Source of the DNA: Acetobacteraceae bacterium
GTDB taxonomy: Bacteria; Pseudomonadota; Alphaproteobacteria; Acetobacterales; Acetobacteraceae
Assembly (NCBI GenBank): GCA_003164305.1
Contig: PLSZ01000287.1
Location: 380 to 12,698 of the forward strand
DNA: 12,319 nt
Direction of reading: 5' to 3'
The notes beneath the pieces were generated by a model. It ran no database searches. It was given only the letters and a program-made list of their open reading frames with translations, and had not been told where the DNA came from. Each line of letters begins with the position of its first letter. Within the stretch, counting starts at the first letter, position 1. The position numbers were made by a program, and so were the translations under genes. Positions 1 through 6,986 of the stretch are shown one piece after another.

Positions 1-844
1 CCCCATTCGCCTGCAGCAGCCGCACCTGCTCGGCCGCGACCACCATCCCGATCATCCGCCGTAGTTCCGGTTCGTTTTCGGTGCCCTCGAACAGGCGGCC
101 CAGCCAGGCGGGAACGCTGGCGCCGCACATGGCTGAGAAGCGGGCGATCTGGGAAAAATTCGACACCGGCATGATGCCCGGCACGACAGGCGCGGTGATC
201 CCCGCGGCGAGGCAGCGGTCCAGGAATCGCAGATACACATCCGTATCGAAGAAATACTGCGTGATCGCCCGTGTCGCGCCCGCGTCGAGCTTGCGCTTCA
301 GCGAATCGAGATCCGCCTCGGGCGTCGCGGCGGCGGGATGGGTTTCCGGATAGGCGCCGACCGAGATCTCGAACGGTGCGATGGCGTGCAGGCCTGCCAC
401 CAGATCGGCGGCATAGGCATAGCCGCCCGGATGCGGCGCGTATTCGGTCCCAGGAGGCGGATCGCCGCGCAGGGCAACGATATGCCGCACGCCGGCTTCC
501 CAGTACTGGCGGGCGACCTCATTCACTTCCTCCTTCGTCGCGCCAACGCAGGTCAGATGCGCGGCGGGCACCAGCGTCGTCTCCCGCGCGAGGCGGGCGA
601 CCGTGCCGTGCGTCCGTTCCCGCGTCGAGCCGCCCGCGCCATAGGTGACCGAGACGAAGCGCGGCGCCAACGGCTGCAGCCGCTGAATGCAGGTCCATAG
701 CTGCTGCTCCGACGCCTCGGTGCGCGGCGGCGAGAACTCGAACGACAGCAGGGGCGCCGGGTGCGCGGCGTCGCGCATCGGCAGGCCGGTGAAGCGAGGG
801 CCGGTCAGCCAGCGGCGGATGGTATGTTGCGTGTCATCGTCCAT
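1..844 (-). CDS. metF: 5,10-methylenetetrahydrofolate reductase (partial, 3' end outside window)
   Basis: Cytosolic FAD enzyme that reduces 5,10-methylene-THF to 5-methyl-THF, the methyl donor for methionine synthesis. Reading leftward from ATG at 844 gives about 281 residues with no stop before the edge; E. coli MetF is 296, so only a short C-terminus is missing. Family motifs are clear: SFEFSPP near residue 34 (its Glu matches the catalytic Glu28 of E. coli), VTYGAGGSTRE near 66, HLTC near 96, ALRGDPP near 124 (FAD/folate Asp), ITQYFFD near 193 and VPGIMPV near 220. A second in-frame ATG at 778 (codon 23) would give a shorter N-terminus closer to E. coli; 844 is preceded by a weak GGGGT purine stretch, so the start is not settled. 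It is divergent from mlaA. The gene looks intact and ordinary; the identification is firm from motifs alone. Confidence 0.95.
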   Translation of the reverse strand, partial: MDDDTQHTIRRWLTGPRFTGLPMRDAAHPAPLLSFEFSPPRTEASEQQLWTCIQRLQPLAPRFVSVTYGAGGSTRERTHGTVARLARETTLVPAAHLTCVGATKEEVNEVARQYWEAGVRHIVALRGDPPPGTEYAPHPGGYAYAADLVAGLHAIAPFEISVGAYPETHPAAATPEADLDSLKRKLDAGATRAITQYFFDTDVYLRFLDRCLAAGITAPVVPGIMPVSNFSQIARFSAMCGASVPAWLGRLFEGTENEPELRRMIGMVVAAEQVRLLQANG

Positions 845-869
845 CGGCTACCCCATTCCCCATTCCGGC

Positions 870-949
870 GGTTCCATGCAAGTGTCCTCGTTAGTTACGG
901 CCATCGCCCCAGTCACACTTCGCATGGGCATTGCTTTGCATGGGGAACC
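870..949. promoter_or_regulatory. Divergent metF/mlaA control region with three TTGCATGG-like repeats
   Basis: The 153 bp between metF (start 844) and mlaA (start 998) hold one inverted and two direct copies of a short motif: CCATGCAA at 874-881, TCGCATGG at 920-927 and TTGCATGG at 936-943. Segment 870-881 pairs with 936-949 (12 bp, 2-nt bulge), and the overlapping segment 874-885 pairs with 915-927 (12 bp, 1-nt bulge). The two pairings exclude each other. On the minus strand a TATGAT hexamer at 974-969 could be a metF -10 box, which would place all three segments in the metF leader; no good -35 was found. It may be a protein operator or alternative RNA helices; the sequence alone does not decide. 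Confidence 0.4.
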
Positions 950-997
950 GTTGCGTGCCAGATGTCTTATCATAAACAATGTGAGTTCGAGGCCTTG

Positions 998-1828
998 ATG
1001 CGCGCCGTGGTCCGCCGTTGCCGACCGGTCAGGTTCATTCTCCTGGCCGCTTGTGTGTCGCTCGCCGGCGGGTTGGCCGGTTGTGCCACGCCCCCGCCCG
1101 CGGACGATCCGGATGCCGTGGCGGATTTCCGTCAGACCAATGACCCGTTGGAGCCGACCAACCGGGTCTTCTACAAGATCAACGACACGCTCGACACCTA
1201 TGCCTTGAAGCCGGCGGCGCAGGCTTATCGCTTTGTGCTGCCGGAGCGTGTGCGCACCGGGATCCACAATGTGCTGGACAATCTGGGCGGTCCGGTCCGA
1301 TTGACCAATGATACATTGGAAGGCAAGCCGAGGCGGGCGGGTGACACCGCGATGCGGTTTCTGATCAACTCGACGGCGGGAGTCGGCGGCATCTTCGACG
1401 TGGCGAAATCGGTTGGCTACCCGAATCACGACACGGATTTCGCCCTGACCCTGGCCAATTGGAACGTACCTGAGGGTCCTTTCCTGTTTCTGCCCGTCCT
1501 GGGCCCATCGAGCCCACGCGATGTGACCGGCTTCGCCGCGGATATGGTCATCAACCCGTTCACCTGGATCGCCCGCGGCCAACGGGTGTTCACGATCACA
1601 TCCTGGACCAAGACCGTGCTCGGGGCGCTGGACGCGAGAGCGGAGTTTTTGGACGCGATCGATAACGTCAAAAAGACTGCCCTCGATCCTTACGCGACCT
1701 TCCGCAGCCTGTATCGGCAAAACCGGGCTGGTAAACTCGAGACGCTGCGGGCTGACAATCGCGCGACAATCCCCATCTGGTGGCCTCAGGCGGTCAGCGC
1801 TCAGGCGGCGAGCGGCGGGGGAAAATGA
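998..1828 (+). CDS. mlaA: MlaA (VacJ) outer-membrane lipoprotein, phospholipid retrograde transport
   Basis: MlaA sits in the outer membrane with porins and removes phospholipids from the outer leaflet, passing them to periplasmic MlaC; this keeps lipid asymmetry. The 276-residue product has an Arg-rich N-terminus, a hydrophobic segment (13-28) and a lipobox LAGC with the lipidated Cys at 29. Family motifs follow: NDPLEPTNRVFYKIND near 48-63, and RFLINSTAGVGGIFDVA near 120-136, then the GPFLFLPVLGPSSPRD stretch near 160-175 typical of VacJ. The frame is open upstream to 761, but the ATG at 998 is chosen because it places a normal lipoprotein signal at the N-terminus and has GAGG at 989-992 five bases before it; a TTG lies immediately upstream at 995. 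mlaC follows 36 bp downstream, so the two form an operon. Role known from family; identification firm. Confidence 0.93.
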   Translation: MRAVVRRCRPVRFILLAACVSLAGGLAGCATPPPADDPDAVADFRQTNDPLEPTNRVFYKINDTLDTYALKPAAQAYRFVLPERVRTGIHNVLDNLGGPVRLTNDTLEGKPRRAGDTAMRFLINSTAGVGGIFDVAKSVGYPNHDTDFALTLANWNVPEGPFLFLPVLGPSSPRDVTGFAADMVINPFTWIARGQRVFTITSWTKTVLGALDARAEFLDAIDNVKKTALDPYATFRSLYRQNRAGKLETLRADNRATIPIWWPQAVSAQAASGGGK

Positions 1829-1864
1829 GCGATCGAGGCCACAGGACAAGATAATCGGAGACTC

Positions 1865-2482
1865 ATGAAGCCCATGTTGGATCGACGCCACTGTCTTATC
1901 GCCAGCCTGGTCGTGGCTGGCACTGGCTTGCCTCTTCACCGCGCGTTCGCGCAGGCGGTGGAAAAGGCGAGCGCGTTCGTACAGCAGATGGGCGACAAAC
2001 TCGTCGGGATCGTGAACGGCGCCCAATCGGCCGCCGACAAGCGGCGGGCACTGACGCAAATCCTTGAGGCCTCGGTGGACGTGGACGGGATCGCCCGGTT
2101 CTGTCTGGGCCGATTCTGGCGCCTGGCGACGCCGGATCAGCAGAAGCGCTATCTGGCCGCGTTCCACGAGGTTCTGGTGACCAACATTTCCTCGAAACTC
2201 GGGGAGTATAAAGGCGTGAAGCTCACCGTGCAGCGCGGGCGGCCGCAGGACGATGAGGCGATCGTGACGACGATCGTGGATCGGCCCAACAATCCGCCCA
2301 CCAATGTCGATTGGGTGATCGAACAGCCAACCGCGGCGCCTCGCATTATCGACGTGATCGCCGAAGGGACGTCGCTGCGGCTGACCCAGCGCCAGGACTA
2401 CGCGTCCTATCTGACACGCAACAACAACAACGTGGACGCGCTGATCAACGCGATGCAGCAGCAGACCGCGCGGAGCGGTTAA
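1865..2482 (+). CDS. mlaC: MlaC (Ttg2D) periplasmic phospholipid-binding protein
   Basis: MlaC carries phospholipids through the periplasm between the MlaA complex and the inner-membrane MlaFEDB ABC transporter. The 205-residue product starts with a signal peptide (cleavage likely after RAFA, residue 29) and continues with the family's helical core: KRRALTQILEASVDVDGIARF near 50-70, CLGRFWRLATPDQQKRYLAAF near 70-90, then the NISSKLGEYKG region and the beta-strand part with PTNVDWVIEQ and RIIDVIAEGTSLRLTQRQDY. Length matches the family (about 200-210). ATG 1865 has GGAG at 1857-1860, four bases away; a second ATG at 1874 is too far from it. The N-terminus carries DRRHCLIAS, which resembles a Tat twin-arginine motif, so export could be Tat or Sec. 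No mlaD/E/F/B is visible in the window. Confidence 0.9.
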   Translation: MKPMLDRRHCLIASLVVAGTGLPLHRAFAQAVEKASAFVQQMGDKLVGIVNGAQSAADKRRALTQILEASVDVDGIARFCLGRFWRLATPDQQKRYLAAFHEVLVTNISSKLGEYKGVKLTVQRGRPQDDEAIVTTIVDRPNNPPTNVDWVIEQPTAAPRIIDVIAEGTSLRLTQRQDYASYLTRNNNNVDALINAMQQQTARSG

Positions 2483-2568
2483 GTCTGTTTCCCGCGTCAC
2501 GGCACGCGAAGACCGCCATGGCATCGTCTCACTTCCGCTGATAGTCTGGGCCTCCACGGAAGCCTGAC

Positions 2569-3540
2569 GTGTCGGAACTGGAAGCGAGCCTGTCTCAGGG
2601 TTTGGCGCTGCATCGTCTGGGACGGCCGGACGAGGCGGCGCGGATTTATCAGGACGTGCTGACCCGATCGCCGGATAACTTCGACGCGCTGCATCTTCTG
2701 GGCGTGGCGGCGTTGCAGTCCGGCCGTGTCGAGTTCGGCATCGCATCGATCCGGAAGGCCATCGAGTTAAACGGCTCCGTCGCCGCCGTTCACGTTTCCC
2801 TCGGCAATGGGCTGCGTGACCTCGGGCGTCCGCTGGATGCGCTCGGGAGTTATGACACGGCGATCTCGTTGGACCCGGACAACGCGCAAGCCTGGCACAA
2901 TCGGGGCAACGCTTTGGTGGACCTGGGGCGAGACGAAGCAGCGATCGGCAGCTTCGACCAGGCACTCTTGCTGCGTCCCGATCTCGCGGAAGCGTATAAC
3001 GGACGGGGTAGCGCGCTATGGCGATTGAAGCGGCCCGATGACGCGATCGAAAGTTACGACAAGGCGATCGCTTTGCGGCCGGATCTCGTGGAGGCGTATC
3101 ATAACCGCGGCAATATTCTGCCGTACTTAAACCGGTTCGATGAGGCGCTGGCGAGTCAGGATAATGCTATCGCGCTGCGACCCGGCCTCGCGGAGGCGAA
3201 TAGCGGGCGCGGCAACGCGCTGTGGGAACTGGGGCGGCCGGAGGAAGCGCTCTTGAGCTATCAACGCGCGATTTCGTTGCGACCTGGTTATACGGACGCT
3301 TACTGGAATGCCAGTCTTTGCATGCTGCAACTCGGGCATTTCGCACAAGGCTGGCGCCTGTTCGAGTGGCGAAAACAGCTTGCCGAGCCGATGGGATCGC
3401 GCGTGTCGCCGCGTCCGTCATGGCTCGGCGAGCAGGACATCTCCGGCAAGACACTGCTCTTGTACTGGAACAAGGACTGGGGGATACGATACAGTTCTGC
3501 CGCTATGCCAGGCTCGTGGCGGCACGCGGCGCGCGGGTGA
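2569..3540 (+). CDS. 5' fragment: eight-TPR region of the split glycosyltransferase
   Basis: As read, this frame encodes 323 residues. Residues about 4-275 are eight consecutive 34-residue TPR-like units; units 3-7 carry the repeated signature NRGNAL..LGR..EAI.SYD.AI.L.P, and unit 8 is the divergent form ending GWRLFEWRKQ that leads into the transferase domain in this family. The match to the family ends at Trp300 (codon 3466-3468). The last 23 residues, from NKDWGIRY to the TGA at 3538, are out-of-frame and have no counterpart in module 2. TPR arrays bind partner proteins or the protein substrate. Start GTG 2569 has a six-base spacing to GGAAG. It follows mlaC by 86 bp on the same strand; a functional link to lipid transport is not shown. 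Truncated here, it would lack any catalytic domain. Confidence 0.75.
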   Translation: MSELEASLSQGLALHRLGRPDEAARIYQDVLTRSPDNFDALHLLGVAALQSGRVEFGIASIRKAIELNGSVAAVHVSLGNGLRDLGRPLDALGSYDTAISLDPDNAQAWHNRGNALVDLGRDEAAIGSFDQALLLRPDLAEAYNGRGSALWRLKRPDDAIESYDKAIALRPDLVEAYHNRGNILPYLNRFDEALASQDNAIALRPGLAEANSGRGNALWELGRPEEALLSYQRAISLRPGYTDAYWNASLCMLQLGHFAQGWRLFEWRKQLAEPMGSRVSPRPSWLGEQDISGKTLLLYWNKDWGIRYSSAAMPGSWRHAARG

Positions 3541-3542
3541 CC

Positions 3543-5591
3543 ATGGAGGTGCAGACATCATTATTTGGATTGCTCCGTGACTCGTTCCCGGGGATCGAGG
3601 TCATAGCGCCGGGACAGGAACCACCCCAGTTTGATTTCCACTGTGCGTTGATGAGCCTGCCTTTGGCGTTCGGGACGACGGTCGATACGATTCCGTCGGA
3701 ACAGCGATACATCCAGGCCGGGAAAGACAGGCGCGCGCTTTGGTTGGATCGGCTCGGGTCGGTGACGAAACCGCGCGTCGGCGTGGTGTGGGCTGGCGGC
3801 GCGGCTTACAAAGGCGACCATAAACGGTCGGTCGATCTGGCGACCTGCCAGCCGTTGTTCATTGCGAACGTCGATTGGATTTGTTTGCAACAGGAACTCA
3901 GCGAGCCCGACGCGGAGGCGCTCCGCCAAACCAATGAACCGAGATTTTTTGGCGGCGAATTGCACGATTTCAGCGATACGGCGGCGCTGATCGATGTGCT
4001 GGACCTGGTGATCACGGTCGATACCAGCGTGGCGCACCTGGCGGGCGCCATGGGCAAGCCCGTCTGGATCTTGCTGCCATACAGCGCGGATTGGCGATGG
4101 TTGCGAGACAGAGACGACAGCCCATGGTATCCGTCCGCCAGATTGTTCCGGCAGCGGCAGGCGGGCGATTGGACCGACGTGATCGAGCGTGTGGCAGGCG
4201 CTTTGCGTTCCTGGCTAAAGGGTCGTGACGATGCCGCGCGGAGCTGGTTCCGGCACGGTAATACGTTCTTAGCCCAGAGGCGGCCCGAGGATGCGATCGT
4301 CAGTTACGATAAGGCTATCGCACTCAACCCCAGGGATCCGAACCCTTATATCAACCGGGGCAACGCGTTGCTGCGGGTTGCTCGCCACGCGGACGCCATC
4401 GCCAGTTACGATGCCGCGATCGCGGTGCGACCCGACGATGCGATCGCGCATCATAATCGAGGAAACGCTCTGCTGGATCCGCGGCGTCCGGCGGAGGCGA
4501 TCGAGAGTCACGATCGCGCGATCGCGTGCAAGCCGGATAGCGCGGAAACCTACGCCGCGCGCGGCAACGCTTTGTGGGAACTGCGCCGCCCGGAAGCAGC
4601 CTTCGCCAGTTTTCAGACGGCGATGGCGCTGAAGCCCGGTTATGCCGACGCTGGATGGAACTCTGGGCTGTGCTTGCTGCGAATGGGACGGCTGGAACAA
4701 GGCTGGCCACTGTTCGAATGGCGCAAGAAGCTCGACCGGCATCCGTCCAATCGATCCTATCCGCGGCCGCTCTGGTCGGGTGAGCAGGATATCCTGGGCA
4801 AAAATTTGTTCATTTATTGGGAGCAAGGGCTCGGCGATACGATTCAGTTCTGCCGTTACGCGGCATTGGCGGAAGCTCGCGGCGCCAGGGTGATCATGGA
4901 AGTGCAGCCGAGCTTGCGCGGATTGCTGACCCAAATCGGCGCCTCGATCCAGATTATCGTTCCGGGTGAAGAACCACCGGAATTCGACTTCCACTGTCCG
5001 ATGTTGAGCCTGCCGCTGGCGTTCCGCACGACAGCCGGGACGATCCCGGCGGCGGCGCGTTACCTCCGGGCTGAGCCGGAGACGCTGGCACGATGGTCGG
5101 AGCGTCTGGGACCGCGGAAAAAACCCAGGATTGGGGTGGCGTGGAGTGGCAGCGCGGGCCACCGGCACGATCACAATCGGTCCATCGATCTGGCGCGCTT
5201 TTCATCGCTGTTCGCCGCTGACGCCGAGTGGATATGTCTGCAGAAAGAGCCTCGCCCTGATGATCGCCTGCCGGAACAACTCGCGCTCTTTGGCGATGAA
5301 CTCACGGACTTTACTGAAACCGCGGCGCTGGTGGAATTGATGGACCTGGTGATCTCGGTCGATACGAGTGTCGCGCATCTGGCGGCGGCGTTGGGGAAAC
5401 CGGCGTGGATTTTGTTGCCGTACAGTCCCGATTGGCGTTGGCTGTTGGATCGATACGACAGCCCGTGGTACCCCACAGCGCGATTGTTCCGGCAACGTGG
5501 TTTTGGCGACTGGCGCGGCGTACTCGACGAAGTGACGCGCGCGCTAACGGCAGAATGCTTTGGCCGCCTCAATATCCCGGCAGCTCGTTGA
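3543..5591 (+). CDS. 3' fragment: GT9-like domain, five TPRs, second GT9-like domain
   Basis: This is the continuation in the other frame. Matching family sequence resumes at EQGLGDTIQFCRYA (from about 3468), upstream of any good start, so the fragment is a remainder and not an independent gene. The best internal start is ATG 3543, three bases after the stop of the first piece; a GTG at 3537 overlaps that stop as GTGA. It encodes the rest of transferase domain 1 with VDTSVAHLAGAMGKPVW near 4018-4070, TPR-like units from about 4234 to 4740, and transferase domain 2 ending in VDTSVAHLAAALGKPAW near 5359-5410 and a C-terminal WRWL.RYDSPWYPTARLFR tail that also ends domain 1. The GT-B C-terminal nucleotide-sugar site motif is like Glyco_transf_9. 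The 3' end overlaps the convergent histidine phosphatase gene by 23 bp. Substrate unknown; a role in surface or protein glycosylation is inference. Confidence 0.72.
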   Translation: MEVQTSLFGLLRDSFPGIEVIAPGQEPPQFDFHCALMSLPLAFGTTVDTIPSEQRYIQAGKDRRALWLDRLGSVTKPRVGVVWAGGAAYKGDHKRSVDLATCQPLFIANVDWICLQQELSEPDAEALRQTNEPRFFGGELHDFSDTAALIDVLDLVITVDTSVAHLAGAMGKPVWILLPYSADWRWLRDRDDSPWYPSARLFRQRQAGDWTDVIERVAGALRSWLKGRDDAARSWFRHGNTFLAQRRPEDAIVSYDKAIALNPRDPNPYINRGNALLRVARHADAIASYDAAIAVRPDDAIAHHNRGNALLDPRRPAEAIESHDRAIACKPDSAETYAARGNALWELRRPEAAFASFQTAMALKPGYADAGWNSGLCLLRMGRLEQGWPLFEWRKKLDRHPSNRSYPRPLWSGEQDILGKNLFIYWEQGLGDTIQFCRYAALAEARGARVIMEVQPSLRGLLTQIGASIQIIVPGEEPPEFDFHCPMLSLPLAFRTTAGTIPAAARYLRAEPETLARWSERLGPRKKPRIGVAWSGSAGHRHDHNRSIDLARFSSLFAADAEWICLQKEPRPDDRLPEQLALFGDELTDFTETAALVELMDLVISVDTSVAHLAAALGKPAWILLPYSPDWRWLLDRYDSPWYPTARLFRQRGFGDWRGVLDEVTRALTAECFGRLNIPAAR

Positions 5592-6189
5592 CACGGGCCA
5601 CGCGCCATCCTTCGGGATGCCGTTCCAGGCAGGTCAGCGACAGGTTGTGAATGGACAAATGCAACGCGTTGTCCGGCCGAATGTCCAACGCGTGCGCGAC
5701 AGCGGCGCGGATGGTGCCACCATGGCTGACGATCACGACATCCTCGCCGCGGTGATCGCGAGCCAGCCGCTCCAGCGCCGCGCCGGCGCGGACGATCACG
5801 TCGACCATGCTCTCACCGCCGGGCGGTTCTTCATCGCCGGCCAGCGGCCAGAACGGATGCGCCGGATAGGCGAGTTTCGCGGGCAGTTCGGCGTGCGGCA
5901 GGCCTTGCCATTCACCGAGGGATTGCTCCATCAATTGTGGCTCGACGCCGAGTTTTTCGGCCGGATAACCGGCTTTGAAGATCGTCTCGGCGGTGCGGCG
6001 GGTGCGCGACAGCGGGGTGACTTTCCAGACCGCCGGCCGCGGCAGGCGCCGCGCCAAAGCGGCGTACATCGGCGCTTGCGACTCCAGCGTGGTCTCGCAC
6101 AGGGGCACGTCCATCACGCCATAGAGAATGGCGCGGGAGTTTTCATCGACCAGAGCGTGGCGGATCAGCCAAAAGCGCGTTTCGGTCAT
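5569..6189 (-). CDS. Histidine phosphatase family protein (phosphoglycerate-mutase-like)
   Basis: A 206-residue cytosolic protein of histidine phosphatase branch 1, which transfers phosphate from a small molecule or protein to a histidine. The nucleophile motif is LIRHA (Arg10-His11; usual form RHG, here Ala replaces Gly), with SRTRRTAET near 61-69 carrying the second phosphate-pocket Arg, LMEQSLGEWQG near 86-96 with the acid Glu88, and VSHGGTIRA near 155-162 with the second catalytic His156. Length fits CobC/GpmB-type members, but the substrate cannot be named. Its ATG overlaps the stop of the ABC permease gene as ATGA (6189-6186), so translation is coupled and it is the last gene of an ABC ATPase-permease-phosphatase operon. 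The 3' end overlaps the convergent transferase gene by 23 bp. A metabolic link to the transporter is plausible but unproved. Confidence 0.88.
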   Translation of the reverse strand: MTETRFWLIRHALVDENSRAILYGVMDVPLCETTLESQAPMYAALARRLPRPAVWKVTPLSRTRRTAETIFKAGYPAEKLGVEPQLMEQSLGEWQGLPHAELPAKLAYPAHPFWPLAGDEEPPGGESMVDVIVRAGAALERLARDHRGEDVVIVSHGGTIRAAVAHALDIRPDNALHLSIHNLSLTCLERHPEGWRVARVNELPGY

Positions 6190-6986
6190 TCACCGATACT
6201 CAACAACGCGCCGCGCACCCGCGCCTGGTGGAATTGCCACGCGAACAGCATCGTCGCGAGGCCCAGCCAAACCGCGTTCAGACCGAATGCCCAGAGGAGA
6301 TGGGCCCACGGAATGACGCCGTCCAACAGCACGCCACGCATGCCTTCGAACACGTGCGCCGAGGGCAGCATCAGCGCGATCGGCCGCACCGACGCGGGCA
6401 GCACGGCGATCGGATAGAACACGGCGGAGAACGGCGTGAGACCGAACAGCACCGACCACGCCAAAGGTTCGGCGCCGGCGCCGTGCCGCAGGATCAGGCT
6501 GACCACGCCCAATGCCACCCACCAGCCCATGATCATGAGGTTCATGAAGAACAGCACCAGGACCGGTCCCATCGCGAACAGGTTAAAGGCGTAGAGCAGC
6601 CAGGCCAGCAAAACCGCGGGCGCGACACCGCCCAGCATGCGGATGATGGACATGCCGATGAGGGCGGCGACCAGTTCCCATGGGCGTAGTGGGCTAACGA
6701 AGACGTGGCCCAGATTGCGCGACCACAATTCCTCCAGAAAGGAGATCGCCATGCCCATCTGGCTGCGCAGGCAGACCTCCCACAGCAGGACGCCGCCCAA
6801 CAAAGCGGAGACCGCGACGGCGGCTCCTGCACCGAGGCGCCCGGCGAGGAACGATGCCGTGAACCCCCAGATGCACATGCCCAGTACGGGCCAGTAAGCG
6901 AGTTCCAGCAGGCGTGGCCAGGACCGGCGGTAGAGCGCGAGGTGGCGATACATCAGCCCCCAGACGCGGCGTGCTGACCCGGTCAC
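6186..6986 (-). CDS. ABC-2 type transporter permease
   Basis: A 266-residue inner-membrane protein with about six hydrophobic segments: residues roughly 28-48, 53-72, 102-130, 133-165, 170-198 and 228-252. The N-terminus LYRRSWPRLLELAYWPVLG and the C-terminal half with PFSAVFYPIAVLP...LPSAHVFEGMRG are typical of ABC-2 export permeases of the NodJ/DrrB kind, where the conserved FSGVFYP-type loop precedes the last helices. Start GTG 6986 overlaps the ATPase stop as GTGA and is the coupled start; the frame is open to 7145 but that part is the ATPase gene. An internal ATG at 6953 is possible. With the upstream ATPase it makes one half-transporter pair; typical cargo for this class is polysaccharide, lipid or drug, and none can be chosen from sequence. 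Coupled by ATGA to the phosphatase gene downstream. Confidence 0.9.
   Translation of the reverse strand: MTGSARRVWGLMYRHLALYRRSWPRLLELAYWPVLGMCIWGFTASFLAGRLGAGAAVAVSALLGGVLLWEVCLRSQMGMAISFLEELWSRNLGHVFVSPLRPWELVAALIGMSIIRMLGGVAPAVLLAWLLYAFNLFAMGPVLVLFFMNLMIMGWWVALGVVSLILRHGAGAEPLAWSVLFGLTPFSAVFYPIAVLPASVRPIALMLPSAHVFEGMRGVLLDGVIPWAHLLWAFGLNAVWLGLATMLFAWQFHQARVRGALLSIGE

Larger units (their letters stand above)
2569..5591 (+). pseudogene. Double-module TPR / GT9-like glycosyltransferase gene, split by one missing base
   Basis: Restoring one G between 3468 and 3469 gives a continuous 1007-residue protein with two copies of the same architecture. Module 1 (about 2569-4215) has eight TPR-like units then a GT-B domain like heptosyltransferase family GT9; module 2 (about 4219-5591) has five TPR-like units and a second such domain. 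Each module has the family junction LFEWRK, GEQDI.GK, (E)QGLGDTIQFCRYA, FDFHC..(L)SLPLAF and VDTSVAHLA...GKP.WILLPY. Proteins of this kind are named tetratricopeptide-repeat glycosyltransferases; substrate unknown. The frame breaks because module 1 reads TGG-AAC-AAG where module 2 reads TGG-GAG-CAA. It may be a recent null mutation or a sequencing/assembly error; everything downstream is still open and conserved, which favours an error or a very recent event. GTG 2569 has GGAAG at 2558-2562. The two pieces are also listed separately. Confidence 0.8.

Noticed and set aside
848..2965. 705-codon open frame on the minus strand opposite mlaA, mlaC and the TPR region
   Set aside because: Its translation is Arg/Pro-rich with no domain, and both genes on the other strand are recognised families with proper starts. 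Long antisense frames are common at this GC content.
3466..3483. Programmed -1 ribosomal frameshift at the G run CTGGGGG
   Set aside because: Family similarity is already lost at 3469, about 12 bases before the G run, so a slip there would still leave NKDW in place of EQGL. A missing base at 3468/3469 explains it better.
4269..5174. 301-codon minus-strand open frame within the second TPR/transferase module
   Set aside because: Antisense image of repeated TPR codons.
5560..6417. 285-codon plus-strand open frame over the histidine phosphatase
   Set aside because: Antisense to a gene with all catalytic motifs; no domain or ribosome binding site of its own.
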